A DNA stretch of 64,000 bases from Nymphalis io (taxonomy: Eukaryota > Arthropoda > Insecta > Lepidoptera > Nymphalidae): NCBI RefSeq assembly GCF_905147045.1, contig NC_065889.1:5089001-5153000 (forward strand), given 5' to 3'. A program made the translations under genes and the position numbers. Positions 42,651 through 55,527 of this stretch are shown one piece after another (position 1 is the stretch's first letter; each line of letters begins with the position of its first letter). Below the pieces are notes generated by a model, which worked only from the letters and a program-made list of their open reading frames with translations, was not told the origin of the DNA and made no database searches.

Positions 42651-43148
42651 TAAAAAATCCATCAATTTCAACGTGACGTAACAAACATTAAAACACAAAG
42701 TATAGTATTTATAATGTTAGTAAGTCACATTTGCTTACCAACGGTATACGGATACAATATTGCGTTATTTTAAATTTAACGATATTTATTCCAAAACCAT
42801 GCAAAGGTTTAACGTTTCATATAGGAAATTTAAATTGAAAAGCTTAAATATTTACGAGCGTCAGATTTATTTATTTTTAAATCCCGTGGAAGTTAAAATT
42901 AATAGTCTTCCATATTCATTAAAAAGTTAATCGGATTGTGAAGGATTAAAGAGAAAAGCGGCGCGGGGCGGATTAAAATCGAGATGATTTTGTCTTCGGT
43001 GATTAAATAGCAACATCAAAAGAGAATATGAAAGTGTGATGAAAGGGAGTATGAAAAAGTGGTTTTCATATAAAATGATAGGTGAGGAATAAGTAGTTTT
43101 CTATGTGAGACGAGAAAGCCCAGTAGTGAAACATAATTATGTTGTTTA
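42651..43148. other. Unremarkable AT-rich intergenic sequence
   Basis: No gene or strong repeat seen. Confidence 0.5.
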
Positions 43149-43149
43149 T

Positions 43150-43192
43150 GAACCCACAATCTTGATTCACAATCTTGAAAGATTGTGGGTTC
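43150..43192. repeat. Inverted repeat carrying a B-box-like motif on both strands
   Basis: GAACCCACAATCTT (43150-43163) and its exact reverse complement AAGATTGTGGGTTC (43179-43192). The arms resemble the family B head (GATCGTGGGTTCAAACC), so this is likely two SINE heads meeting head to head. Confidence 0.7.
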
Positions 43193-43283
43193 CAATCAAC
43201 TCGGGATGTTGCGAATATTCACATCTCTGGTTCAACTTCAAAGTCGGGATAGTACAAATAAATTGTCATGCTCTTAAATTGTT

Positions 43284-43385
43284 TTTATAATTCAGCTTGT
43301 ATTTAGCAACCTGCATGTGACGATTGCAAATTTATCACATGTCCACCAACCCGTATTGGATCAGCGTAGTGGAATAAACTCCAAA
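43284..43385 (+). repeat. Family B SINE fragment (body)
   Basis: GCAACCTGCATGTGACG, then CACATGTCCACCAACCCGTA and GATCAGCGTAGTGGAATAAA match the body of family B in forward orientation. Confidence 0.65.
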
Positions 43386-43545
43386 ATCTTATTTATTTAT
43401 TTATTTAACACTTGTTGCACAACATATAAAAAAGATATAGGAAACAATCAAAGAAAAAGAAAAGTAAAAAATGGTGCGCAAAGGCGGTCTTATCGCTTAT
43501 AGCGAAATCTCTCACAAATAACCTTTGGTGAAACAATTTTGTAAG
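43386..43545 (+). repeat. Lepidopteran dispersed repeat (family G)
   Basis: A TTTA run is followed by CACTTGTTGCACAACATAT, GGCGGTCTTATCGCTTATAG and CGAAATCTCTCACAAATAAC. A related copy is at 45834-45960. Resembles a common lepidopteran LINE-type 3' end (recalled, not aligned). Confidence 0.5.
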
Positions 43546-44078
43546 AGAACAGGTAAGTGCATTTAAATATAAAAAGTAGATACTAAATATTTATTTTTAT
43601 CTTGTCCTCAAAAAATAATTTAAGTAGTTCTTGGCGGTAAATGATTACGGATGAGTTTAGTCAATAATTATATCAGTTCAGCCACAGTGGGCGCTACGCC
43701 TGATTTGTTTGACCCATTTATACATAATTTCACACTTAGTTTCATTGTATAGTACTGGAGTCAGTTGATATATCAAAGAAGAGTGTAGAAATGGTTTTAA
43801 TTCTCTCATACAATTTGAAATGAAGTAAGATTTATTTGCTCAGCATTTTGCTCAAGAAAGTTTTAAAATAAAATCTTTTACAGAGTTTACTTTAATTTAA
43901 AAACGCTAAAGAAACATTTTATTTACTTTGTTTGCAAATATGGATATAACAATTAGATGTTACAGTGAACATACACGAACACGATGATACACGATTCTAG
44001 ATGCAAACACAGAATGCAAAAATATTTAAGAAACTTTAATTTACTAGGAGAATAGAATAACATAGAATATCATAGTAA

Positions 44079-44393
44079 CCGTACCGTAACCGTAACAGCC
44101 TGTGAATGTCCCACTGCTGGGCTAAAGGCCTCCTCTCCTCTTTTTGAGGAGAAGGTTTGGAGCTTATTCCACCACGCTGCTCCAATGCGGGTTGGTGGAA
44201 TACACATGTGGCAGAATTTCAGTGAAATTAGACACATGCAGGTTTCCTCACGATGTTTTCCTTCACCGTAAAGCACGAGATGAATTATAATCACAAATTA
44301 AGCACATGAAAATTCAGTGGTGCTTGCCCGGGTTTGAACCCACGATCATCGGTTAAGATTCACATGTTCTTACCACTGGGCCATCTCGGCTCT
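44079..44393 (-). mobile_element. Full-length family B tRNA-derived SINE with perfect 14-bp target-site duplication
   Basis: The direct repeat GAATATCATAGTAA flanks the element exactly (44065-44078 and 44394-44407). On the minus strand: AGCCGAGATGGCCCAGTGG (A-box-like), GGGTTCAAACCCGGGCAAGC (B-box-like), the body with GACGGTGAAGGAAA-like and AACCCGCATTGGAGCAGCGT blocks, and a tail with short repeated (GTTACG-like) units. The 74-aa frame across it is spurious. Confidence 0.92.
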
Positions 44394-44407
44394 GAATATC
44401 ATAGTAA

Positions 44408-45427
44408 TATTGTATAATACAAATTTTAATCAGAGTAAAAAAAAATAAGCAATTGGTGAAAAATATTATGTCGATAAAAGTTATTTAAAAAGAAAGAAGG
44501 CAATATTATGATTTTGTAAAATGTAATTTGAGTCTATTTTTTAATGAGACAACAAAACATCCAATCTAATATAATTAAAAGAAGAACGTATTTTATGTAT
44601 CGGCGAATGAAGACCTACGTTTGTTCTAGCAAAAGATATATTAAGTGCGGTTAAATATTTTACATTTCCAATTCCATTGCTTACTTAGTTACATTACTGA
44701 CAAAAATGTTGGCACATAAATTATTGTAATAAAAGGCTGTCTAAATACACTTTTAACTCATAATAATCATCTGCTACGACAATTTAGTTTTACGAATACG
44801 TGCAAGAAACAAACAAACATTGCTAAAATATTGTCTGTCGTTTGTCTATGTAATTAGCTAGTAAACATTATAATAGATAAATAAGAAATAATCTGTATAA
44901 TTAGCAGATGTATGTACAACGTTCTCACGTTTCCATTATTGTTAATTACAAGATGTCATTCAAGCCTTCCGACCGTTATGACAGTCGAACTTTCTACAAT
45001 AGGGCTTCTGTCATGATTCGGGAAATCGAAACATCAGATGAAGCTGACGTACCAGTGACCACAGATCACAAAAACCAATAGAATTGGAATATATAATTTG
45101 AAGATAAATTAATCCTTTGTTTTAACGCCTGCTTATACGACTATGGTCAAGTTTAAACAAAAAATGATTAAACTTTTATTAAAACCTAGTATTGATTGCT
45201 ATTGAGATTATTTGAAAATATTTTTATTTTTAGAAATCGCAAATTAAAAAGTTTAGAGAAAATTCCTATCAAGGATACCTTCTAATCGGATAAATCATGC
45301 GTTGATCGGGTTTAAAGAGCTTAGACCGAACACCGCTTGGATTTGAGACCGGATTTTCTCATGTCTAACAAAAGACTGTAATACTCTCGAAGTTATATAT
45401 CAAATAAGTAAATTCTCTATATACATA
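44408..45427. other. AT-rich intergenic sequence
   Basis: No gene or clear repeat recognised. Confidence 0.5.
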
Positions 45428-45690
45428 CCTCGTTGGCTTAATTAGCTTATAAGGCTACAGGTTTCGAGGCTGGGTTCAAAACTAAAGTCGGGCTACTAAA
45501 AAGTCACTGAACTTTTTCTGTCAATAAATATTCAATAGTATGTCAGAGTTTGAAAGTTTGCAGTACTTTCGTGATTCGGAAATAGTGTAAAATTTTGATT
45601 CAGCGCCTAACCTTTCTTCAGATTGCTGACTCATCAGATTAGTACGAATGTAGTAAAAAAGTATAAAAAAACACCTGTGCTTGCAAAAAG
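45428..45690 (+). repeat. Family E tRNA-derived SINE, diverged but nearly complete
   Basis: The head is CCTCGTTGGCTTAATTAGCT, with GCTGGGTTCAAAACTAAAGT. TTTTTCTGTCAATAAATATT and a TTCAGCGCCTAACC body region follow, ending near AACACCTGTGCTTGC. The order agrees with the split copy at 1194-2046. Confidence 0.55.
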
Positions 45691-45776
45691 TAAATTCAGT
45701 AGTGCTTGCCCGGGCTTAAACCCACAATCTTCGGTTAAGATTTACGTGTCCTAATCACTGGGCTATCTCAGATCTT
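45691..45776 (-). repeat. Family B SINE head fragment
   Basis: TTCAGTAGTGCTTGCCCGGG, then AAACCCACAATCTTCGG and CACTGGGCTATCTCAGATC form the tRNA-like head on the minus strand. It abuts the family E copy. Confidence 0.7.
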
Positions 45777-45833
45777 CTATTCTTCTATCACAGCTCACAT
45801 AAAAATGCAATCAAAATCAATATACATACATTT

Positions 45834-45960
45834 CTTATACTTTATTGTACACCACAAAGAAAACACAAAACATGGATACAACCTAAATAAAAGTAGCATA
45901 CAATTTTGGCGACCTTATCGCTACATAGCGATCTCTTCCAGACAGCCAACGGTGTAAGTA
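45834..45960 (+). repeat. Lepidopteran dispersed repeat (family G)
   Basis: TTTATTGTACACCACAAAGA, then CGACCTTATCGCTACATAGC and GATCTCTTCCAGACAGCCAA. It shares its layout with 43386-43545. Confidence 0.55.
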
Positions 45961-46749
45961 ATGACTCATAGAATATGAGGTAGGCGGTACAGTAATAATA
46001 AATATAATAACATTAATTCATTTTTACAATTACCTTTAACATACAAATATATTGTTATAAAAATTGTGTGAAATTCTTATCAACAAATTTTGAGGTAATA
46101 GCATTTCTAAAATTTACAATGTAGTGAAGGTAACTTAATAATTGAAAACGCTTGTCCGTTTACCGAAGAGCTCGCTCAATACTCACATCCTGCAACCATA
46201 TTGTTACAAAGAGGCATGGCCTGAATATTCCAGTGGTTCTATTAACCGGATGTCCCGAACTATGTTCATATGTAGGACGTACTTCGATTTTCGGGAAAGT
46301 TTGAACTACATATTTGTAAAATCTAACATTATTAACCGTTTTTTTGTAAATTCTTTTGAATAACGAACGTAATTATTTACACCAAATTCTCATTGTATGT
46401 ATTGTGTAAATAATTACATGAATATAAATATACTGATGGTGATTTTTTCGTCATCATTCAATAAATTATTGTCATCAGTGATGTAATTAAAATAAATAAC
46501 TGATTTTTGTTTCAAACAAAACAAGACTAAACTTGGTATGTCCACAGAGTGATGTGTGACTAATGTGTGACTGTTTAAAAGCTACACACATCTATAGATT
46601 TAAAATTCGCACCTTATATACTTATACCGCATGAATTTTTTGAATATACAGCTCAACCAATATTTAAATGACTTCTTGCTAGATATATTTTCATTTTAAA
46701 GCGTTACTCAAAGTAGTAACTATTTTAGAACATTTATTAAAATTTACTG

Positions 46750-47040
46750 GGTGATAGGGCTATGTGCCAGCCCGCCTAGGTGCGTGCATACCGCCCACTC
46801 ATAACATATTTTATCGCCAAACAGCAAATATTTATACTGCCGTGTTCCGAAATAAAGCACAATGTGTCATATGTTCTATAAAATATTAGTCCAATGGTTG
46901 GGTTTAATTTATTCTGTTAATGCATTTTAATGTTAATGCCTTTAGCATTAACAGAATAAATAATTGTTAATATTTCTTAAGTGCCAAAGTCTGATGGTTG
47001 TGGTGACTTACCAACTGACATTTTCCTGTCAGCCTTGACT
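46750..47040 (+). repeat. Decayed family A copy containing an internal palindromic insert
   Basis: GGGCTATGTGCCAGCCCGCC, then ACCGCCCACTCATAACATAT and GCCGTGTTCCG. After an AT-rich palindrome (46907-46961) the tail blocks TGGTGACTTACCAACTGACA and CCTGTCAGCCTT resume. Confidence 0.55.
46907..46961. repeat. Inverted repeat, 17-bp arms
   Basis: TTTATTCTGTTAATGC and its exact complement GCATTAACAGAATAAA, with about 21 nt between. Located inside the family A copy. Confidence 0.8.
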
Positions 47041-48987
47041 TCGGCGTATTTTACATAATAATAACAATTAAAGCTTAAAGTTTTCGAATGTCTTTTCACA
47101 TAAAATATAAAGACGTGAGATTTATTGAAGGAAGTTATTTTCTATTGCTCGTGTTGAATATATATATATATGATATTTAACTTCAAATCTGATAATATCA
47201 TAAGCACTATATGGTTATACTAATACAAATAATGATTGGTGTTAACAGAAATGAAACCATTAATTATTAACCATTCATTTTAAAATTGAAACCACTTCTG
47301 AAATCACCGCACCAGTCATCAATATACACGACCTACTTGGAGAAAATTGGGCGACAAGTTTCTGGTTACAGCGTAATATCCGATGCTGCGATAAGAGATA
47401 ACAATTGAGCGCTAATGAAGGGAACGTTGGACAAAGGACTCTGATATTTGGACAGATCTGATAGACCAGACTGTTCTAATGAGATGATATTGATATATTA
47501 TTGATATTACATTTTCATATCAATCAATTCAAATATATTTGCGAAGTTCAATATATGCTACAATTGGGGTTGTAGCATATTTGAGCCTTAAAAAATAAGA
47601 ACAATATTTTATATTTGTATTTTTATATATCAGTAAATTATAGGACTATATTTTATACATTCATTTTAAAGTATAAATTGAGAATTAAATATATTTATAC
47701 AAAAAAAAATCCATAAGATATGTTACTTTGAACTAAACTTTTTTTTAAATAAATAAAAAAAGAAATATCTAAGAAAATGTAATGATAATTAATCAATTTG
47801 TAGGAATAGTAATAACATAATAATCTAACTTTGTCTACAGAACTTCTCTACGAATATCCTTATCCCATTTAGATATATTACATCAACTCATACAATATAA
47901 TAATATACAGTATAATAATACAAACAACTGTCAAATAGGAATATTACCCTCGTTTGTTGTTAACACATCAGTCTGGTATTCGTATTGAAATATGCAAACT
48001 CATGCGAGATGAGATGTGGTAATGACGACGGATAACCAGAAGCCATCATTCAAGCCACATAAATCAACATGTCCCGATATGCATACCAAACGGTCCCTTG
48101 TTTCTAATCAACGATATGAATAATAAATATAATAGAATTCAAAATATGACTTTTATCAACTTGTGTCTGAACTCTGTTAACGTTGGTTTAAAGCCAACTT
48201 TATTTTAAAGAAACATCTATTGGCGCGCCTCGGGGGTATGACCGACTCGTATGCCATAATGGAAAATATGACGCATGACGTTCTCATATGCTGTTATGCT
48301 CTTCTTACTCCCTTGTGTGTGCGTGGCGAGAATATATATACTTTCTTGTTATATAATAATAAAAATATATATATCAGTTTTTTTTACGAAACTCAATGTT
48401 TTTTTTTATTTTATTCCATATTTATTTATTGATTATTTAAATTATAAATTCCATAACTATTTATTTCGATCGTTCACTTTTGATTTCCCGTAACTGCAAC
48501 ATTTTTTGTGGAAAACTAACCGTTTTTTATTTAATTAAAATTTTATTTTATTTATATAAAAGTTCAATTAATAATTTAATTCTGGCGCTTGTTTAGCCCA
48601 AAGGCTGAGTCTAGCGGTGCAGAGAGGCAACAGTGCCAGCGTCTTGGGTACAATGCACAAGACAATCTTTTAGACGACGTGTTTCTGCTTTAAATTTGTA
48701 ATGTGTATTTTGTTCTTTTTATACAACAATAACGATGTCACATCTTATTTAAAATATGCTTTAATTTTTATTTGTATTGTGTTCACGCATCGTACATTTC
48801 ATTGTGGTGGAGTTGAAACTTAATTCAATTGTTGTTGGTCCGTGCGTGAAGGTTTCTGGCATAGAATCATCAATGTAGTGAATAGGTGAAGCGTGAATTA
48901 TGCACATTAAAATTAGCTAGTTAATACAAGAACAATTTAGACAGTTATTATGTCAGTTGTTATTTTAAGGTATCATATCTCTTGTGA
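47041..48987. other. AT-rich intergenic sequence
   Basis: Includes a small hairpin at 47553-47580 (ATATGCTACAA / TTGTAGCATAT). Overlapping small frames at 48220-48493 are very AT-rich and unsupported. Confidence 0.45.
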
Positions 48988-49135
48988 TTGTAGTTACACT
49001 GGCACATTCTTCCTTAAACCCGAACACAACAATATTAAGTGTTGTTGTTTGACAGTAGAATAGTATGAAGAGTGGGTAATACCTACCCTGACTATTATGT
49101 AAGCCAGTCTGGGTAGTATCACCCTACTACCAATG
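48988..49135 (-). repeat. Family A fragment
   Basis: GTAGTTACACTGGCACATTC, then CGAACACAACAATATTAAGT and GTGGGTAATACCTACCCTGA. The tail is missing. Confidence 0.65.
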
Positions 49136-52074
49136 ATTAAATTTAATTATCTCGCAGGAGTATACAAATGTATTTATATATTCCCGTATTGCGGGATGCT
49201 AAAGCATTTATGCTTATAGAAATTTGAGAATAATTTATAAATATCAGACCATAGATAAAAATATAAATGAGAATTGGTTAATTGACAGTTTTAGCTGATT
49301 CCATTTTATTAATTTTAGGGTTTCTATTGCGTCTTTATTTTATTGTATCAATTGTTAACACACTTTTTTTAATAAGACTCATCTCATAAGATAACCCTTA
49401 GAACTGAAACGTGTATTTCATTACATTTCTAACACAGGTTATTAAAAAAAAGAAACATTTAAAAAATATATTTATTAATGTATGTATAAACGAGCGTTGC
49501 TTCAGCAATGACAACAGCTGTTAAAGATCTTTATTTCGAGTATGTTTTGAGCATTAAAAATCAATAAAATTATATGTAATATTTCAGTATGGATATAAAA
49601 TTCTGATTACTATATACTTCTAGAATTAGAGACACAAAAAGTCATGCAATTTATTTCTGGAACAGAAGATCAAATATTTAATCACACAAAAAGAATAAAA
49701 AATAATGGATCTCAAGTATCTTTTTCCATGTTTATTAGTAACTATAAAATATTTAAATAGTTTTTACCCCAATTGGAGGTTAAATTTAATAATAATAAAA
49801 TTCACAAACATAACACAACAACCTTAGTTACAGAAATAAGTCAATAGTTTCCCATATTTAAATACAAAAATACCTATAAATTAAGAAATCCTTACGCGGG
49901 CCCATAACACATAACTAAGGTAAGGTACGACAGTGACCGATCGGTTCCGAAGCCTGTCTTTTAGAACTTTTAGAAACGTCAAGTTTGTTTTGTATTTGCC
50001 TGGTCTTATATAAATTATTGATCATATTATTATTTTACTACTGAAATTATAATTCAGATAATAACGTATTATCCTGGAATAATTTACATTTACCATTTAC
50101 AAAACTGTAACGTGCGTGCTTGGGCTCAAGAGGAAAACATAATTTGATGTGTAACTTAGCACGTGACACGTGAAATTTGATATGACTAACTTCGCGAATG
50201 CGTCGGTATTGTGTAATTCCCAAGCACATTTCGGTTGAAATGTGCTTTATTTAATTTAGTTCAAAATGACATACGGTAAATTTTACCTATTATTGATAAC
50301 AGTTTTAAGAGACGTTAATGTTTTGAAATAAATCTCTTTTTGCACTAAGTATAAAATTTCATGGTCAAATTTGATTGCAACATTTCTATATATAACATTT
50401 CAGGCATAATAATTTTTCACTTCTGTTACATGGTGTATTGTTTTTTAAGATTTATAATTGTAACAGCTAATTTGATCTGCCAGACTATGGATAGACAATA
50501 CGATTTTTTAAATAATCAGTGTTAGTTATCAAACAGAATCCACTAGATGAATTTTAATAAAACCCTACATGGGTGATTGCATAATAAAGATATAAACCCT
50601 GGGGCACCATAAAGAGATATTTCATCTCGAGATATTGGAAATGGAAGGCAAACCACATTTCTCCTTAATAATATAAGTGAATGATAAATATGAAAGATAT
50701 GAATCTAATAATGATTCTTCACCTTTTAGAGCTTGAATAGTAAGACCAACAATATATAGTTTTTTTAAACATATTTCAGAAGAAAAAAAGTATTATAACA
50801 CTTATATGCCTTAAAAAAATCTTCGTAAATTTAAGATTTCTGTCACGTTCACTTTCAATTCACATTCCTAAGGCACCAGTTGATATAACGCGTTCGTTAT
50901 ACGACTTCCTATAGGTCAGCCCGGGATAGCTTGCCATAAAAAACCTTACATTACGACGATTTGACCCAGTTCCAGTATCTTTGTAAGTTACCATTAACAA
51001 ATCAATATAATTGCTCCTCTATTGACTGTGCAAACATTTAAATCTAAAACGCCTAATTGGATCCATTAGCACGTGGAGTTGAGTATCACATGTTTTAATT
51101 CAGACTTATTCAATGTTTAAAATGTTTATCAGACTCGATGTTTAAAGAAAACATAGTGAAAAACCTGTAAACTCCGTAAATATACGTACACCGTACACCG
51201 ACACGAAGTGGAACAACGTGATAAAATAAGCTATAAATCCTTCTTAACAAAAGACCTTTGTCGTGTAGTGACTTTTTTTTTAATTTTTTTTTTTTTTAAT
51301 TTTCACAGATGATTCTTTGTATTAATTTTGGTAGTTTGATGTGCCTGCACGTTTTTTAATTCGAAACAGCTGTGTAGCATGCATGCAGCGAAGCATTTAC
51401 TAATATTTTCTTTACTATTATTACAATCTAAGAGTATATCCAATATACATCTTTTATATTTATTTTAGGAAAATAGACGCACAAATAAACCATGATGAGG
51501 GTCACTTCTCCCATAGATCCCAGCTCCTTACACAAGGAATGCGCCATATATATACATACATGGGATCGTAGATGCTGCGTGTTAGTATTTTATTCTGGCT
51601 CATTTAATCTTCAAACACACTCAGTCAGACAAAGTACTGTTTACAGTTATAATAACGTATCAATGTTGTTGTAAAGCGGAATAAGCCTTTACAAATACCT
51701 ACTATTGACAAAATTTCTGCAAATTTACTCTGTTTCACAAATACAAAATTTACATAATTATTTTCGCAAACGACGATTACGTTCGGACGTGGTGTAATTA
51801 CTGAGTTCTCATCCGTAGATTAATGTGCTCAATTGGAAAATACATTTGAACGTACAGTTCTTGTGCATCAAATGTATATAAATATTTCCAAAATATTTGG
51901 CTTAGTTATATTTTTTTTTAAATATTGTAGTACAAAATGTACTAACATGATATATTGTAATTCATTTATATTTCAAACGTTATAAAAAATAATAAGATAT
52001 GTACTTATATTTATAATATACAAATTTTTAAATATATTTGAGAAATTGATTGTAATGTATGACAGAGACCAAGA
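49136..52074. other. AT-rich intergenic sequence
   Basis: No gene seen. A short hairpin at 50222-50247 (AAGCACATTT / AAATGTGCTT) is noted. The frames at 50047-50229 and 51492-51674 have no supporting features. Confidence 0.45.
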
Positions 52075-52205
52075 AACTACTAGGTGGAAGGGCTTCATGC
52101 AAGCTCGTCTGAATAACCAACCACTCATCGTATATTATACGGCAAGGAACCAATATTTAGTAATGTTGTGTTCTGGTTTGAAGGGTGAGTGAGTCAGTTT
52201 AAATA
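52075..52205 (+). repeat. Family A head fragment
   Basis: GGAAGGGCTTCATGCAAGCT, then CAACCACTCATCGTATATTA and GGTTTGAAGGGTGAGTGAGT. It stops abruptly mid-element. Confidence 0.7.
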
Positions 52206-52465
52206 CAAATTACACATTTGAACTGGATTTACACATACAATAAGTTGATTATCATATTTTCTTACCCCCATTTAATATTGTTATTTTAGAAGCGATTGAA
52301 TATAAAACATCTTGACCGAAGATACGACTTTCAGTTACGCTGACGTTGACATTTGATAGATATATAAAATGTTGACCTTTTTAAGTCATTCATTTCCCGC
52401 AATAAAAATCGACCTTCATTTATTTTGAGATTTTGATTAAAATACAAAATATTGAATCAATTTTT

Positions 52466-52725
52466 TTTATATAAAATTGGTATACAGACTGGCAAGTGGG
52501 CCACCTAACGGCATTGTAAATAATATTAACCATTCCTTAGATCTCCAATGCATCACCAACCTTGGGAACTAATATGTAATGTCTCTTATGCCTGCAGTTA
52601 TAATGGCTCACTGACTTTTTAAAACGGAATAGAACAATACTAATGATTGATGTTTAGCTGTAAAATATAAAAGTGGATGAAACCTACCCACACGAGCTTG
52701 CACATAACCTGACCACCAATAGATA
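52466..52725 (-). repeat. Family A SINE-like repeat, diverged
   Basis: AGTGGGCCACCTAACGGCAT, then CACCAACCTTGGGAACTAAT and CCCACACGAGCTTGCACATA. It lies in opposite orientation to the copy at 52075, so the two could form a long imperfect inverted repeat. Confidence 0.7.
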
Positions 52726-53704
52726 TTTACTAATATCTATTGGTCAATCTATACTACTAATCGTTCTATACATATTTTCCTTTATAACAACAGTCACTTC
52801 ATTCGCTTAGTAATAAAACAATCCTTTCAGCTTCGAAGAGCGACAGAGTTTGCGAGATATGTATGTTATTAGCTTAACAAAAGTGATATTAGTTGCGAAC
52901 AAGAGCTTGAACAAACGTCACTACATAGGAAATTAATTTGAACTTAGCAAATTATTTTAACTTGAAAGTAAAATAATATGTAACAGAATTTTCACAAATT
53001 TTAAGTTTTAAGTAAATAACTTCTTTTATAAATAAAAATAATGACTATTTTGACTACTATAAATATTACCATTTATAAGGCTTATAACATTTTTTCTTTT
53101 GTATAAAGTGCTCTATAATCATTTTCGCTAGAAACGATAATAAATGTCAAGTGCCATTTGAAGTAATTGTGCGCGAAATGAAGCGAATGAACACAGAATG
53201 CGGGAGCTAAATGAGTTTGTTACCACATATGTTAGGATGTCATAGTTAGCTTACATAGTAAAAATAAATTGTAATTTTGTAAATGGACTACAAGCGAAAA
53301 AATAGAAACGATGTTAGCCGAATGTTTTAATAAGATTTGATTATTTTTGCCCGACTGAACATATTAAATATTATATAACTTGTGTTTTTGATATGGTTGT
53401 ACAGGGTAACTAACTTGCCCAATGGCATATTATATAATTCTTACTAATGCGAAATTTTGTTTTTGCATAATGCCGAATCTTATTCATTTTCTAAGCTTCC
53501 TAGACACGTACCCAAACTTCTTATGCTATAATTATGATTGTAACCCCATTTGCTTACAATAAGATATATAAACAGATATACAATGAGTATCATGTCAAAT
53601 AATCACTCAAAGGTATACTCGTACCTATAACGTTGCCTTTTACATATGTAACTTTACCATATGCACTCTTTCAAATATTGTGTATTGTCTACTAAACTGC
53701 TAAG

Positions 53705-53800
53705 CTAGCCAGCCATCCGATATTGCAGATGTCTATGGGCATTGGTAGTCACTTTCCCTTTAGTAAGCCGTCTGTTCGTTTGTTCTTACATAAAAAATAG
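53705..53800 (+). repeat. Family A tail fragment
   Basis: GATGTCTATGGGCATTGGTA, then TCACTTTCCCTTTAGTAAGC and CGTTTGTTCTTACATAAAAA. Confidence 0.5.
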
Positions 53801-54097
53801 TATTTAATTTATTAACTATTAATATTTTTTAATAAATAAAACCAGTTAAATTTTTTAGTCCAATTTATAAGCCATTAACGTTAATAATGTGACTTATCTA
53901 TGGTAATTAGCGTATAATCGCGTTGGAATGTTTTGCTTAGATATTTTAGAGATCAATTAATTTTTCACGCAAGGTTCTGCACGCGTTTTTTCGTAAAGCT
54001 CCTAAGCCTGGATTTCTGACTACTACATTTACGCATTAAACTTTATCTTAAAAAATAAACTATATCACGGTTTTTCATGCTAGAAACAAAAAAAAAA
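53801..54097. other. AT-rich intergenic sequence
   Basis: Nothing recognised. Confidence 0.45.
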
Positions 54098-54272
54098 TCT
54101 ATATATAAATAAGCGGAACCCCACTCATCACGAGATCTCCTAAGCTATTCGCTCGATTGACTTAAAATATGTCACAGACATAAACGCTCACTAAGAACGG
54201 ATTTTACGAAAATCCTATCCAAAATACATTTTTTTTCTTATCTAACCGTGTGAAACCGGACCGATTAGCTAG
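54098..54272 (+). mobile_element. Short Helitron-like element
   Basis: Starts TCTATATATAAATAAGCGG after an A (54097), passes ACTCATCACGAGATCTCC, and ends CCGATTAGCTAG before a T (54273). At 175 bp it would be a non-autonomous deletion derivative. The 5' half matches a repeat I recall as abundant in butterflies. No coding capacity. Confidence 0.6.
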
Positions 54273-55527
54273 TTATTTATTGAATCTGAAAAAAATACAA
54301 AAAACTATCTCTTAATAATATTAAAAATGGCACTTATATAATATATTACATAGGGATAACGATTGCGGATTTAATAATGTGTCTGTAGTTTAAGTGATAA
54401 CGTTCATACATAGAAAAACGTTATTACTCGCCCTTATCTTAGTATGAACATAACGTAGTAATAAAAATATATTTCATACTCATATAACGTTGATGTATAA
54501 CATGCTGGCAGGGTGCTATCACCGCGTTCACAGTTCAGTAGCACACGGTCGTAATGATAGAGCCTCTTTAATTTCCTACGTCAATTTAAAGTCAATGAAC
54601 CAAAAGAATTTATTGTGAAAACAATAAGGTACTGGGGAACTATGGAGTACAAATAAATACATACATTTATGAAACTTCAAAACAGCCCTAAAAATGAAGG
54701 ACAAAACCAATATTATTAATCAAACGGTACTCGTAATTACATAGATATATTGTTAGCAATTATCTGTGGACAATAGTTCTGGCAGCATACGCGTTGTAGC
54801 TATTAATGACTCTCTTTTGTTTTTGCTATTCTTTCACGCGCTTATACCATGGCAGCTGTTACCTACTGTCAGTGTGAGATGTCGATCTGATCTATAAATG
54901 ATTTTGATAGCATACTTATGTAGCCACAACTTCAGGTTAACGGGAACTTTAAATAATTTTCAATAAGACTAATTTTCAATAAGAATTAGGTTATTTGAAT
55001 TGTTCTTTTCGTGTCTTGATAAAATTTCCTTGAATTCATAATTTTATGATTAATTAATTATTTTTAATTGATATACCATTTCTGTCCTAAAAATATATAT
55101 GTATGATAAACTACCATAATTAAATTTCATATGTAAGATAACAATAGACAATAAATAATATTTTTTGGAATTGTTTGTTTATAAAACAAACTTTATTTTA
55201 ATGGACAGATTTCAAAGTAGAAAAGCTAAGCGTCGACTTGCTTTAAAAGTTTCCTAATTGCTTTGACGCTTTTCTGTGTGAAAGTGCCTCCTTGTAATTA
55301 AGGGAAATTTTTGTTTTCGTAAACAACAAACATTGAAAGTTACAGAGATCCCAATACAACACGATGAAAAAAAAACAAAGCTCGCCTGTTCGTGCGATTT
55401 TCGTTCGTTTCAGTACTGGTAACGTCAGATTTTTATTTCATTAATAACAATTACCTGTGTTAATAATAATTTTTATTTATGTTTCTGATTTACTATTGTA
55501 AATGGAAACGCATAAAATTGTGCGTCT
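54273..55527. other. AT-rich intergenic sequence
   Basis: No gene or clear repeat recognised. Confidence 0.45.

Noticed and set aside
44070..44294. Small minus-strand frame, with a related one at 5518-5706
   Set aside because: Both are translations of the family B SINE; their similarity to each other reflects the repeat, not a gene family.
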